A stretch of 64,000 nucleotides of DNA from positions 169,288 to 233,287 of the forward strand of contig NZ_SLWQ01000008.1 in the NCBI RefSeq assembly GCF_004342425.1, given 5' to 3'. The stretch is from Dokdonella fugitiva. Lineage in GTDB: Bacteria; Pseudomonadota; Gammaproteobacteria; Xanthomonadales; Rhodanobacteraceae. The notes beneath the pieces were generated by a model. It saw only the letters and a list, made by a program, of their open reading frames with translations. It searched no databases and was not told the DNA's origin. Each line of letters begins with the position of its first letter. Within the stretch, counting starts at the first letter, position 1. The translations under genes were made by a program, and so were the position numbers. Of the stretch, positions 36,226 to 45,289 are shown in pieces.

Positions 36226-38148
36226 ATGCGCACCCTGCCGGCATCGCTCGTTGGCCTTTCCCTCGCACTGCTGTCGCCTGGCCTGCCGGCCGCGGAGAAG
36301 CCGAAATCGCCGCCCGTCCCCACCGCCGCCGACGCGCATGCGTTCGTCGAGGCGATGAACGCCGAGTACAAGGCGCAGTATCTCGTCGCCAATGCCGCCG
36401 AGTGGGTCGCCGAGACCTACATCACCGGCGACACGGAAATGCTCACCGCGCGCGCGAACGAGACGATGCTGAAGTGGCTTTCAGGGAAGATCGACGAGTC
36501 GCGCCGCTTCGACCACGTCGCGGGCATCGACCCGAAGGACCGCCGTGCACTCGACCTGCTCAAGCTGCAGACCGCGATGCCGGCGCCGAAGGACCCGGCG
36601 CACCTGACCGAGGCGACCAACCTCGCCTCGAAACTGACCGCGGCCTACGGCTCCGGCAAGTACTGCAAGGACGAGAAGGACCCGGCGAGCTGTCGCAACC
36701 TCGACCAGTTGTCCGAAGTGCTCGCGACCGATCGCGACTGGGACCATGCGCTCGACGCATGGAGCGGCTGGCATCGCGTCGGGCGCGGCATGCTCAAGGA
36801 TTACCAGCGCTTCGCCGAACTCCTCAACGAAGGCGCGCGCGACCTCGGCTACGACAATGTCGGCACGATGTGGCGCGCGGGCTACGACATGCCGCCAGCC
36901 GCGTTCGCGCAGGAGACCGACCGCCTGTGGGGCCAGGTGCAACCCCTGTACGGCCAGCTGCAGTGCTATGCGCGCAACAGGCTCGCCGAGAAGTACGGCG
37001 ATCGCATGCCGAAGGACGGCACGATCCCGGCGCACATCACCGGCAACATGTGGGCGCAGGACTGGTCCAACCTCTACCCCCTGCTGCAACCGTACCCGGG
37101 CGTCGGCGACCTCGACGTCAACGAACATCTCGAGGCGCAGCGCAAGGCGCAGCTCGAAGCGCTGCGCAAGGCGTTCAAGGGCAAGCCGACGCCGCTCGAC
37201 CTCGCCGCGCTCGAGCACGACGCGGACATGAAGAGCGCCGTGTCGATGGTGCGTCGCTCGGAGGACTTCTACACCTCGATCGGCTTCCCGTCGCTGCCGG
37301 CGTCGTTCTACGAGAAGTCGATGCTGCTGCGCCCGCGCGACCGCGATGCGCTCTGCCATGCGAGCGCCTGGCCGATGGACCTCGGCAGCAGCGACATGCG
37401 CATCAAGATGTGCATCAAGCCGACCGAGGAAGACCAGTACACGATCTACCACGAGATGGGCCACATCTATTACTACGTGGCGTACAAGGACCTGCCGCCG
37501 ATCTTCCAGGGCGGTGCCAACGACGGCTTCCACGAGGCGATCGGCGACACCATCCGGCTCAACATCACGCCGGCCTACCTCGCGCAGATCGGCCTCGCCG
37601 GCAAGGCCGGCAGCGACGACAAGGCGGTGCTCAACGCGCAGATGAAGCTCGCGCTCGAGAAGGTCGCGTTCCTGCCGTTCGGCCTGCTCATCGACAAGTG
37701 GCGCTGGGGCGTGTTCGACGGTTCGATCGCGGCCGACAAGTACAACGAAGGCTGGTGGCAGCTGCGTCGCAAGTACCAGGGCCTGTCTTCGCCGGTCGCG
37801 GCTGCACCCGGCGACTTCGATCCGGGCGCGAAGAACCACGTGCCGACGAACGTGCCGTACATGCGCTACTTCCTCGCCGACATCCTGCAGTTCCAGTTCT
37901 ACCGTTCGCTGTGCGACGCGTCCGGCTACAAGGGCCCGCTGTCGCAATGCTCCATCTACGGCAACAAGGAAGCGGGCGCGAAGTACTGGAAGATGCTTTC
38001 GCAGGGCGCGCAGCAGCCGTGGCAGCAGACGCTGAAGGAACTCACGGGCAAGGAGGAGATGGACGCGAGCGCGATCATCGACTACTTCGCACCGCTGTAC
38101 GCGTGGCTGCAGGAGCAGAACAAGGGCAAGAGCTGCGGCTGGCAGTGA
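36226..38148 (+). CDS. Peptidase family M2 (angiotensin-converting-enzyme-like dipeptidyl carboxypeptidase)
   Basis: M2 enzymes are zinc dipeptidyl carboxypeptidases. The 640-residue product has a signal peptide (about 1-22, LPAA), so it is periplasmic or secreted. The zinc site is HEMGH (H409, E410, H413) with third ligand E437 in GGANDGFHEAIGD, and the substrate-binding FLADILQFQFYRSLC and CHASAWPMD motifs match bacterial ACE homologues. Start ATG has CCGGAGT upstream. Peptides released may be scavenged by the cell. It is divergent from the winged-helix/PD40 regulator. Confidence 0.92.
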   Translation: MRTLPASLVGLSLALLSPGLPAAEKPKSPPVPTAADAHAFVEAMNAEYKAQYLVANAAEWVAETYITGDTEMLTARANETMLKWLSGKIDESRRFDHVAGIDPKDRRALDLLKLQTAMPAPKDPAHLTEATNLASKLTAAYGSGKYCKDEKDPASCRNLDQLSEVLATDRDWDHALDAWSGWHRVGRGMLKDYQRFAELLNEGARDLGYDNVGTMWRAGYDMPPAAFAQETDRLWGQVQPLYGQLQCYARNRLAEKYGDRMPKDGTIPAHITGNMWAQDWSNLYPLLQPYPGVGDLDVNEHLEAQRKAQLEALRKAFKGKPTPLDLAALEHDADMKSAVSMVRRSEDFYTSIGFPSLPASFYEKSMLLRPRDRDALCHASAWPMDLGSSDMRIKMCIKPTEEDQYTIYHEMGHIYYYVAYKDLPPIFQGGANDGFHEAIGDTIRLNITPAYLAQIGLAGKAGSDDKAVLNAQMKLALEKVAFLPFGLLIDKWRWGVFDGSIAADKYNEGWWQLRRKYQGLSSPVAAAPGDFDPGAKNHVPTNVPYMRYFLADILQFQFYRSLCDASGYKGPLSQCSIYGNKEAGAKYWKMLSQGAQQPWQQTLKELTGKEEMDASAIIDYFAPLYAWLQEQNKGKSCGWQ

Positions 38149-38156
38149 GACGGCGG

Positions 38157-38391
38157 GGATTGGGGATTCGGGATTGGTGATTCGGGATTCGGATTGATTG
38201 GGATTGGGGATTGTCGAAAGCGAAATGCCCGTAGCGTCCAGCTCCGTACCGAGACCGAATCACGAATCGCGAATCACAAATCACGAATCACCAAATTTGC
38301 TAGACTCCACCACGGGTTGCCGCTTTCGCGAATCCCGAATCCCGAATCCCGAATCCCGAATCCCGAATCCCGAATCCCGAACCACGGTCCC
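38157..38391. repeat. Heptamer arrays GATTCGGG/GATTGGG in inverted orientation
   Basis: Heptamer variants of GGGATTC/GATTGGT run from 38157 to about 38212, followed by a core, then reverse-orientation AATCACG units at 38260-38297, and a clean run of about seven CCCGAAT units at 38332-38380. The last run ends only 5-15 bp before the ATG of the next gene, so it replaces any normal upstream leader. Same family as 1739-1925 and 23293-23396. Confidence 0.82.
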
Positions 38392-38395
38392 CCCA

Positions 38396-38650
38396 ATGCA
38401 ACGCTGGATCAAGCTCCCCGATGGCCGTTTCGTCGACGCCGGCGCGATCGTCTACATCAGCCGGCCCGAAACCTATGCGCGGATCGACGAGGACGGCAAT
38501 GACCTCGGCATCGGCTACTCGGTCAATATCGGCACCGGGATCCAGCGCGAGGCGCAGATCAACGTGACCGGCAGCAAGGACGAAGTCTTCGCGGTGCTGC
38601 GCGCGATCCTCGCTGGCGGCGGCCAGGCCGCCCCGGCACCGACGGAATAA
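38396..38650 (+). CDS. Small hypothetical protein, 84 residues
   Basis: The product (MQRWIKLPDGRFVDAGAIVYISRP...) is a soluble, probably beta-rich protein of 84 residues with no signal peptide. GYSVNIGTGIQREAQINVTGSKDEV resembles a small single-domain fold, but I do not recognise a family. Codon use fits the genome. The start lies directly after a heptamer array and lacks a clear Shine-Dalgarno sequence (CGGTCCCCCCA precedes ATG). Confidence 0.65.
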   Translation: MQRWIKLPDGRFVDAGAIVYISRPETYARIDEDGNDLGIGYSVNIGTGIQREAQINVTGSKDEVFAVLRAILAGGGQAAPAPTE

Positions 38651-38679
38651 CCCGCCCGGCGCGTGCGCGCCGCCCCGCG

Positions 38680-39894
38680 TCAGGCCGCCGCGCGCTCGCG
38701 CCGCGTCAGCGAGCGGTACACGTGCCAGCCTGCGAAGCCGAGCAGCGTCGCCAGCAGCGCACCGAGCGCGAGCCGCACCGGGTTCGCCGACAGCACCGGC
38801 GCAAGCACACCGGCGATCGTGGCGCTGATGACGAGGCTGATGAAGGCCTGCACCGACGACGCGGCGCCGCGATGGTGCGGGAAGCGGTCGAGCAGGAGCA
38901 GGGTCAGCGTCGGGAAATTCATGCCGATGCCGATCGCGTGCAGGCCGATCGGGATCACCGACCATGGGACGCGCGGCTGCGGCAGCCACCACGCGCACAG
39001 GAGGTTGAGCGTCGATGCGCCGAGCATGATCGCGTAGCCGAGCCGCACCGTCGTCGCCGGCGAGAGCCGGCCAGCGAGGCGACCGGAAAGGAATGCTCCG
39101 GTCATCATGCCGCTGATCGCCGGAACGAACAGCCACGCGAAATGCTGCGCGTCGAGCTTCAGCAGGTCGAGCACGAAGGCCGGCGCGGACGAGATGTACA
39201 CCCACAGCGCATTGAAGTTGAGCGAGCCGGCCAGCACGAGCGGCACGAAAGCGCGGTCGCGACCGATCAGGCGGTAGGTCGTGGCGAGTTCGCGCAGTGA
39301 CAACGGGACGCGCCGCTCGCGCTGGTGCGTCTCGGGCAGCAACGCGAGGCAGGCAAGCCACAGCGCCGTCGCGAACGCGGCGAGCAGCGCGAAGATCATG
39401 GGCCAACGCGCGAACGCGATGACCCAACCGCCAACGATCGGCGCCATCGCCGGCGCGATGCCGAAGATCATCGATACCGTCGACATCAGTTTCTGTGCTT
39501 CGACGCCGTCGAAACAGTCGCGGATGATCGCGCGGCCGACGATCAGCCCCGCCCCCGCCGACATGCCTTGCAGCGCACGGAACGCGAGCAGCTCGCCGAT
39601 GGAGTTCGAGAACGCGCAGCCGAGCGAAGCGAACGCGAACACGAGCACGCCGGCGAGGATCACGCGGCGGCGACCGAGCGCATCGGAGAACGGCCCGTGC
39701 AGCAGCGACATCAGCGCATAAGCAACCATGTACACGCTGATCGTCTGCTGCATCGCGAACGGGCTCGCATGCAGGTCGGCCCCGATCGCCGGGAATGCCG
39801 GGAAGATCGTGTCGATCGAGAACGGGCCGAACATCGCCAGCGCGGCGAGCAACGGCGCGAGCAGGCGGCGGCGTGGAGCGATCGAAGCGTTCAT
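38680..39894 (-). CDS. Bcr/CflA-type multidrug MFS transporter
   Basis: The 404-residue inner-membrane protein has 12 predicted helices and the DHA1 motifs of drug:proton antiporters: SIDTIFPAFPAIGADL after helix 1, MSLLHGPFSDALGRRRVIL (motif A) and RALQGMSAGAGLIVGRAIIRDCFDG (motif C region). These fit the Bcr/CflA subfamily, which exports bicyclomycin, chloramphenicol or small metabolites. The physiological substrate cannot be deduced. It converges with the 84-residue gene, leaving only 29 bp between stops. Confidence 0.9.
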   Translation of the reverse strand: MNASIAPRRRLLAPLLAALAMFGPFSIDTIFPAFPAIGADLHASPFAMQQTISVYMVAYALMSLLHGPFSDALGRRRVILAGVLVFAFASLGCAFSNSIGELLAFRALQGMSAGAGLIVGRAIIRDCFDGVEAQKLMSTVSMIFGIAPAMAPIVGGWVIAFARWPMIFALLAAFATALWLACLALLPETHQRERRVPLSLRELATTYRLIGRDRAFVPLVLAGSLNFNALWVYISSAPAFVLDLLKLDAQHFAWLFVPAISGMMTGAFLSGRLAGRLSPATTVRLGYAIMLGASTLNLLCAWWLPQPRVPWSVIPIGLHAIGIGMNFPTLTLLLLDRFPHHRGAASSVQAFISLVISATIAGVLAPVLSANPVRLALGALLATLLGFAGWHVYRSLTRRERAAA

Positions 39895-40080
39895 GGCTCG
39901 TCGACGGGGCGGCCGGGCATGCTACAGGAAGTGCGGGGCGTTGGTGGCGATGCTCCGTGCCAGCCTGGCTTGAGGCATGGTCCGTGAGACGGCGCCGCCC
40001 TCACGGAGGCCAGGCAGTCGTGTCGCGCGCTGCTCCGCTCGCCTCGGCGGCGAGCACCACGCCGTCAACCCGGCGCGGCG

Positions 40081-40110
40081 AAAAAAAAGGGCCGGTCGCA
40101 CGACCGGCCC
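40081..40110 (-). terminator. Terminator after the propeller protein gene
   Basis: Minus-strand 10-bp perfect stem GGGCCGGTCG/CGACCGGCCC with a minimal loop, followed by eight T residues, 26 bp after the stop at 40137. Confidence 0.92.
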
Positions 40111-40136
40111 CGGTAGAAACGCGCTGGTGCGCGGAT

Positions 40137-43100
40137 TTACAGCTCGTCGAACCCGTCGGCGAAGATCGTGTCGTCGACGTCGTCGACGCAGGCGACGCCG
40201 ACATCCGTCACGTTCGCGGCCGATACCGTGCCGCTGCCATTGGCGACCGAGCAGGTCTGGCCCGCCGGCTGCGTGCCGACCGTGACCGCGTACGCCGCAC
40301 CATCGGCGAGGCCGGTCGGGAACGTGAACGCGCCGTTCGCGGCAACCGGAAGCGTCTGCGCACCCGCATTGAGCGAGAGCACGAGGCCGCTGCCGGTGAG
40401 ACCGCCGACGTTGCCGCCGATCGTGTAGGTCGGCGTCGCCGCGCAGGTGACGGTGACATTGGTGACGTTCGCACCGCTGATCGTGCCGCTGCCGTTGGCG
40501 ACCGAGCAGGTCTGGCCGGCCGGCTGCGTGCCGACGGTGACCGCGTACGCCGCACCGTTGGCGAGGCCGGTCGGGAACGTGAACGCGCCATTGGTGGCGA
40601 CCGGAACCGTCTGCGCGCCCGCATTGAGCGAGAGCACGAGGCCGCTGCCGGTGAGGCCGCCGACCGTGCCGCCGACCGTGTAGGCCGGATCGCCGCCCAC
40701 CGTGATCGTGTAGTCCTCGGCCTGGCCGTAGCCATCGGTGTTGCACGCGCCCGGATAGTTGACCGAGCTCGAGTACTTCTTGATCACGCGCATGCGCGTC
40801 GCGCCGGACAGCGCGCCCGAAGGCACCGTGATCGTGCCGACCGCCTGCTTGCCGTCGGTGCCGGTCGAATTGGTGATCGAGCCGACATTGGTACCCTCGC
40901 CCGCATCGAACGTGCCGTTGTGGTTCCAGTCGATGTACGCCGAGATGTAGGTCGTGAAGTTGCCGTCCGTGTTGCCTTCGACCTTGATCGACGCGGTCGA
41001 GCCGGCGGCGACGTTGCCGACGGTCGCGGTGAAGTCCTCGAGCGCCGGAGTGCCGTTCAGGATCGGGCTCGTGGTCTTGTCGATGCCCGCGACGAGCACG
41101 TGCGTGATCGGCTCGACGTTGTTCGGGAACGCGACGCTGCAGTACGGCTCGGGGAACGTCACGCCGGTCGTGAACGAGAACACCTGCGACGTCGTGCTGT
41201 TGCCGCACGGGCTGTTGGAGCGCACGCGCCAGTAGTAGGTCGTCAACGGCTGCAGCGGGTTCGTCGGCGTGTAGGTCGCCGCGGTCGGCGTGCCGGTGTC
41301 GACGATGGTCGTGAACGCGGCGTCCGTCGCGATCTCGATCGTATAGCCGACGGCGACCGGATCGGCGCCCCAGGTGAACACCGGCTGGCGCGGCGTGCCG
41401 GTCGCGCCATTCGCGGGCAGGGATGGCGATGGCGTGCCCGGCTGGCCGGCGGCGATCTGCACGGCGAAGCTCACGTCCTTGACCACCGGGGGAGCCTGGT
41501 TGTCGGTGCCACGCACGGTGACCGTGTAGGTACCCGTTGCGGCACCCGGCTGCGTGCCGAGCGTCAGCACCGACGTGGTGCCGCCATTGGTCGGCGGCGT
41601 GACCGGATTCGGAGCGAACAGGCCACCCGTGAACGCCGAGCCGTCGAGGCCCGGCAGGCTCAGCGTGACCGTGCCCGAGTAGCCCGCGAGCGAATTCACG
41701 CCGACCGAAACCGGATCGATCGCGCTGCCGGCGCAGGCGTACTGCGTCGTCGTCGGCACGCCGAGGCGATAGTCCGGCTCGGGCGCGTCGGCGAAGCCAC
41801 CGACGCCCCACACGTCGCCGTTGTTGACGGCGCGGTTGTCGGTGTAGATGGCGATGATGTCGTTCATCGCCATGTCCATGCCGTTGTAGTCGCCCCATTC
41901 CATGGACGTATTGATCTTCGGCGACGTCACGGTGGTCAGGCGGCGCGGCGTTTCCCAGGTCTGGGCGCCGTCGAGCGAGACCGAGTAGTAGAGGTCGACG
42001 CCGGTGCGGTTGCTGCTGTGGCGGGTGTCGTAGTAGACGACGTGGACGCGGCCCCAGTCGTCGACCTTGAGCCACTGCTGGTAGCGGTCGACGGTCTGGC
42101 CGTCCGAGGTCGGGTGCGGCGTCGTGACGTTCCAGGTCGCGCCACCGTCGCGCGAATAGGCAACCTGCACGCGCGCATGGTTGTTCGCCGCGGTACCGCT
42201 CTCCGCATTGTAGGTGTCCGGCCAGGCGACGTAGATGCTGTTGCCGTACGGGCCATTGCTGAGATCGGTGTCGGCCGCCACGTAGATGAACGCGTTGCGC
42301 GTCGACATCGACGGCAGCGGGAAGTCGAACGAGGCGACGGTATTGGCCACCGTGACGCCGCTGGACGCGAACGTCGCGCCACCGTCGGTCGACTTGACCA
42401 CGCGGATGTTGCTGCCCGTTGTGGACGGGAAGAAGTAATAGACGTTGCCCTGCTTGTCGGTGGTGATGTCGCTACCGATGCCCTTGAAGGCGGTGTCGAG
42501 CGTGAGCGGCGTGCTGAACGTCAGGCCCTTGTCGGTCGAACGCGCGAACTTCTGCACGTTGGCCTGGTGCCAGGACACGTAGATGTTGTCCTTGTACGGC
42601 GATCCCGGATAGGAATCGACGTGCAGGTATTCCTTGTCGGAGCCGCTGGAGACGAGGCCGGCGCTGCGCGTCCAGGTCGCGCCCTTGTCGAGCGAGCGGA
42701 AGAAGTCGACGCCGCAGCTGGCACCGCAGTTCACCAGCGACGCCGTGTAGGCGATCTGGCCGTCGGTGGACCAACCGACCGTGGCGTCGCAGCAGGTATT
42801 GCCCGGCAGGCTGATCGCGGTGCTCCAGGTCGCGCCGCCGTCGGTCGAGCGCCACATCTTCTGGCCACTGCCGGGGCCGTTGCTGCCCGCGATGACGAAG
42901 TTGGTGTCGACGGGATTGACCGCGATCGCGGTTTCCTCGGCACCGACCGGCGTGGTGATCTTCACTTCACCGGTCACGAACCTCGGCCAGTTCTCGCCCA
43001 TCTCCTCGAGCTCTTCCTCGTCGAAGACCTCGAAGCGGTTGCCATCGATGCGGTTGATGCCACGGTAGATGTGGCCGTCGATCTGGATGCCCTCGAAGCG

Positions 43101-43454
43101 CTGCAGGAACGTGTTCACCGCGCTGCGCGGATACTGCGCCGGGCCACTGGTCGGCAGCGGATGCCCCTCGGCGATCGCCGTCTTGCGTATCCAGACGCGG
43201 AAGAACGCAGGCAGCGGATCGCGCGCCTCGGTTTCTTCCTTCGGCAGGTAGGCGAGATCGGCCTGGGTGAGCGCGTAGTTGCGGTCGTCCCAGGGCCCGT
43301 ATTCGACCAGGCGCGCATAATCGACGTTCGTGTCGACGCCCTTGGCCTGGTTGATCTCGATCGTGACGATGCGCGCGTGCGCGAGCACGGGAATCGCCGT
43401 TGAAAGTAGTACGGCGAGGCCGACGAAGGCCCGCAGTCGATGGCAAACTCGCAT
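40137..43454 (-). CDS. Large secreted sialidase-like (Asp-box) propeller protein with Ig, Fn3-like, GEVED and tandem C-terminal domains
   Basis: The 1105-residue product has a signal peptide (1-28) and an N-terminal domain of unknown type (to about 165). A beta-propeller follows (165-550) with six Asp-box motifs of the S-x-D-x-G-x-T-W type (203, 254, 306, 355, 434, 493). Then come an Ig-like domain (570-668), an Fn3-like domain (675-765), a GEVED domain (770-920, ending GYGQAEDYTITV) and two 85-residue tandem repeats (from 924). It ends DTIFADGFDEL, the motif shared with five other exported proteins here. Asp boxes alone do not prove sialidase activity. The start ATG has GGGGAAA upstream. Role is probably in adhesion or polymer binding. 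Confidence 0.85.
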   Translation of the reverse strand: MRVCHRLRAFVGLAVLLSTAIPVLAHARIVTIEINQAKGVDTNVDYARLVEYGPWDDRNYALTQADLAYLPKEETEARDPLPAFFRVWIRKTAIAEGHPLPTSGPAQYPRSAVNTFLQRFEGIQIDGHIYRGINRIDGNRFEVFDEEELEEMGENWPRFVTGEVKITTPVGAEETAIAVNPVDTNFVIAGSNGPGSGQKMWRSTDGGATWSTAISLPGNTCCDATVGWSTDGQIAYTASLVNCGASCGVDFFRSLDKGATWTRSAGLVSSGSDKEYLHVDSYPGSPYKDNIYVSWHQANVQKFARSTDKGLTFSTPLTLDTAFKGIGSDITTDKQGNVYYFFPSTTGSNIRVVKSTDGGATFASSGVTVANTVASFDFPLPSMSTRNAFIYVAADTDLSNGPYGNSIYVAWPDTYNAESGTAANNHARVQVAYSRDGGATWNVTTPHPTSDGQTVDRYQQWLKVDDWGRVHVVYYDTRHSSNRTGVDLYYSVSLDGAQTWETPRRLTTVTSPKINTSMEWGDYNGMDMAMNDIIAIYTDNRAVNNGDVWGVGGFADAPEPDYRLGVPTTTQYACAGSAIDPVSVGVNSLAGYSGTVTLSLPGLDGSAFTGGLFAPNPVTPPTNGGTTSVLTLGTQPGAATGTYTVTVRGTDNQAPPVVKDVSFAVQIAAGQPGTPSPSLPANGATGTPRQPVFTWGADPVAVGYTIEIATDAAFTTIVDTGTPTAATYTPTNPLQPLTTYYWRVRSNSPCGNSTTSQVFSFTTGVTFPEPYCSVAFPNNVEPITHVLVAGIDKTTSPILNGTPALEDFTATVGNVAAGSTASIKVEGNTDGNFTTYISAYIDWNHNGTFDAGEGTNVGSITNSTGTDGKQAVGTITVPSGALSGATRMRVIKKYSSSVNYPGACNTDGYGQAEDYTITVGGDPAYTVGGTVGGLTGSGLVLSLNAGAQTVPVATNGAFTFPTGLANGAAYAVTVGTQPAGQTCSVANGSGTISGANVTNVTVTCAATPTYTIGGNVGGLTGSGLVLSLNAGAQTLPVAANGAFTFPTGLADGAAYAVTVGTQPAGQTCSVANGSGTVSAANVTDVGVACVDDVDDTIFADGFDEL
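40207..40695 (-). repeat. Tandem duplication, period 255 bp, within the propeller protein gene
   Basis: Two copies (about 40207-40440 and 40462-40695) of an 85-codon unit encode nearly identical Ig-like domains (TVGGLTGSGLVLSLNAGAQT). Most of each unit matches with only scattered substitutions. The unit number may vary between strains by slippage. Confidence 0.85.
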
Positions 43455-43707
43455 GATTTCCCCAGTGGTTTCGAGCGGAAGGAGTCCAGTGGAAGCGCGC
43501 CCCGAGAAGCGCCCGCCTGAAGTTCCTGCTGCGGGAGCACCGCAGTACGCCCGCAGGCGGAGCGGACAATCCTTGGGATTTACACCAGATCCGCCCCCGG
43601 ACGCAAGCACTACGCCGCCGGGATGAGACGCAGCAGGCGTCCTGTGCCTGCTACGATCCGCACCCGCATGCCGCGAAGCCCCCACGACAGGAGCATCAAC
43701 GCCACGC

Positions 43708-44094
43708 ATGAATGCCGCTTCCGTCTTCGCCGTAGGCTTCGGCGCCTTCGCCGGCGCGGTCGTGCGCTGGTTGCTCGGCCTCGCGCTGAACCCGCTGCTG
43801 CCGCACATCCCGCTCGGCACGCTGGTGGCGAACCTCGCGGGCGGACTGGTCATGGGCTTGGCGATGGGCCTGTTCGCGCATTTCGACACCGTGCCGCTCG
43901 CCTGGCGCCTCGCGCTCACGACCGGTTTCCTCGGCGGCCTCACGACGTTCTCGTCGTTCTCGGCCGAGACGACCAATCTCATGCTGCGCGCGCAATGGGG
44001 CTGGGCAGCGGCGATCATCGGCGCGCACGTGGCCGGATCGATCGCGATGACCCTGGCCGGCTTCGGGCTCGTGCGCCTGTTCCTGCGTGGCTGA
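43708..44094 (+). CDS. crcB: CrcB/FluC fluoride ion channel
   Basis: CrcB exports fluoride as a dual-topology dimer. The 128-residue protein has four membrane helices, GAFAGAVVRWLLG in helix 1, GTLVANLAGG with the conserved asparagine, and GFLGGLTTFSSFSAET carrying the phenylalanine-box and central Na+ site. The AGGAG site lies 13 bp before the ATG, longer than usual. No fluoride riboswitch was recognisable in the 108 bp upstream. The CFA synthase gene follows 69 bp later. Confidence 0.93.
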   Translation: MNAASVFAVGFGAFAGAVVRWLLGLALNPLLPHIPLGTLVANLAGGLVMGLAMGLFAHFDTVPLAWRLALTTGFLGGLTTFSSFSAETTNLMLRAQWGWAAAIIGAHVAGSIAMTLAGFGLVRLFLRG

Positions 44095-44163
44095 ACGGTC
44101 GGGGTTGATTCAGGCGCGGCATGTCCTGATTTCGCGTCGAGGTCGCGGCCAACCTGATCGAGC

Positions 44164-45282
44164 ATGAGCAACGCACGCGCGCAACAACGCATCGCCTCCC
44201 TGCTGGAAGCGGCCGGCGTGCGCATCGGCGGCCCCGCGCCCACCGACCTCACCGTGCACGACGACCGCCTCTACGCGCGCGTCCTCGCGCATGGTTCGCT
44301 GGGCCTCGGCGAGGCGTACATGGAAGGCTGGTGGGACGCCGATTCGCTCGACGGCTTCCTCTTCCGCCTGCTCGACGCGCGCCTCGACGAGCGCGTCGCC
44401 ACGCTCGACGATGCCTGGCTGTTCCTCAAGGCGCGCATCGCCAACCCGCAGCGCGGCAAGCGGGCCTACGAGGTCGGCGAACGCCACTACGACCTCGGCA
44501 ACGACCTGTTCCGCGCGATGCTCGGCCGGCGGCTCGTCTACAGCTGCGGCTACTGGAACGACGCGATCGGCCTCGATGCCGCGCAGCTCGCCAAGCTCGA
44601 CCTCGTGCTGCGCAAACTCGGCGTCGAGCGCGGCATGCGCGTGCTCGACATCGGCTGCGGCTGGGGCGAGGCACTCAGGTACGCCGCGGAACGCTACGGC
44701 GTGGGCGGGGTCGGCGTGACCATTTCGCACGAGCAGGCCGAGCTCGCGACGGAGATCTGCGCCGGCCTGCCGGTCGAGATCCGCGTGCAGGACTACCACG
44801 CGCTCGACGAGCGCTTCGACCGCATCTTCTCGATCGGCATGTTCGAGCACGTCGGCGTGAAGAACTACCGCCGCTATCTCGAGGTCGTGCGCCGCTGCCT
44901 CGCCGACGACGGCCTGTTCGTGCTGCACACGATCGGCTCCAACGTGTCGACCAACCACACCGACCCGTGGATCGAGAAGTACATCTTCCCCAACTCGATG
45001 ATCCCGTCGGCCGCGCAGATCACCCAGGCGGTCGAGGACCTGTTCGTGATCGAGGACTGGCACAACTTCGGCGCCGACTACGACCGCACGCTGATGGCAT
45101 GGCGCGCGAATTTCGACGTCGCCTGGCCGCGCCTGCAGGCGCGCTACGACGAGCGTTTCCGCCGCATGTGGCGCTACTACCTTTCCGCTTCGGCGGCGAC
45201 GTTCCGCGCGCGCCGCAACCAGCTCTGGCAGATCGTGCTGTCGCCGCGCGGCGTGCGCGGCGGCTATCTCGCGCCGCGCTGA
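44164..45282 (+). CDS. cfa: Cyclopropane-fatty-acyl-phospholipid synthase
   Basis: Cfa transfers a methylene from S-adenosylmethionine to unsaturated acyl chains of membrane phospholipids. The 372-residue product has the N-terminal lipid-binding region (LAHGSLGLGEAYMEGWWD), HYDLGNDLFRAML, the SAM loop VLDIGCGWGEAL (GG replaced by GE), SIGMFEHVGVKNY and the IFPNSMIPSA segment. Length and order match E. coli Cfa. It ends only 7 bp from the convergent stop of the beta-helix gene. Confidence 0.93.
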   Translation: MSNARAQQRIASLLEAAGVRIGGPAPTDLTVHDDRLYARVLAHGSLGLGEAYMEGWWDADSLDGFLFRLLDARLDERVATLDDAWLFLKARIANPQRGKRAYEVGERHYDLGNDLFRAMLGRRLVYSCGYWNDAIGLDAAQLAKLDLVLRKLGVERGMRVLDIGCGWGEALRYAAERYGVGGVGVTISHEQAELATEICAGLPVEIRVQDYHALDERFDRIFSIGMFEHVGVKNYRRYLEVVRRCLADDGLFVLHTIGSNVSTNHTDPWIEKYIFPNSMIPSAAQITQAVEDLFVIEDWHNFGADYDRTLMAWRANFDVAWPRLQARYDERFRRMWRYYLSASAATFRARRNQLWQIVLSPRGVRGGYLAPR

Positions 45283-45289
45283 AGCGGCG

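Noticed and set aside
39795..43403. 1202-codon open frame opposite the propeller protein
   Set aside because: Composition typical of an antisense shadow; it also spans the real terminator at 40081-40110.
40137..43454. Firm annotation of the propeller protein as a sialidase
   Set aside because: Asp boxes are structural and occur in many non-sialidase propellers; no clear arginine triad or FRIP motif was seen.
43600..43707. Fluoride riboswitch upstream of crcB
   Set aside because: I could not find the conserved crcB-motif pseudoknot sequence in this short leader.
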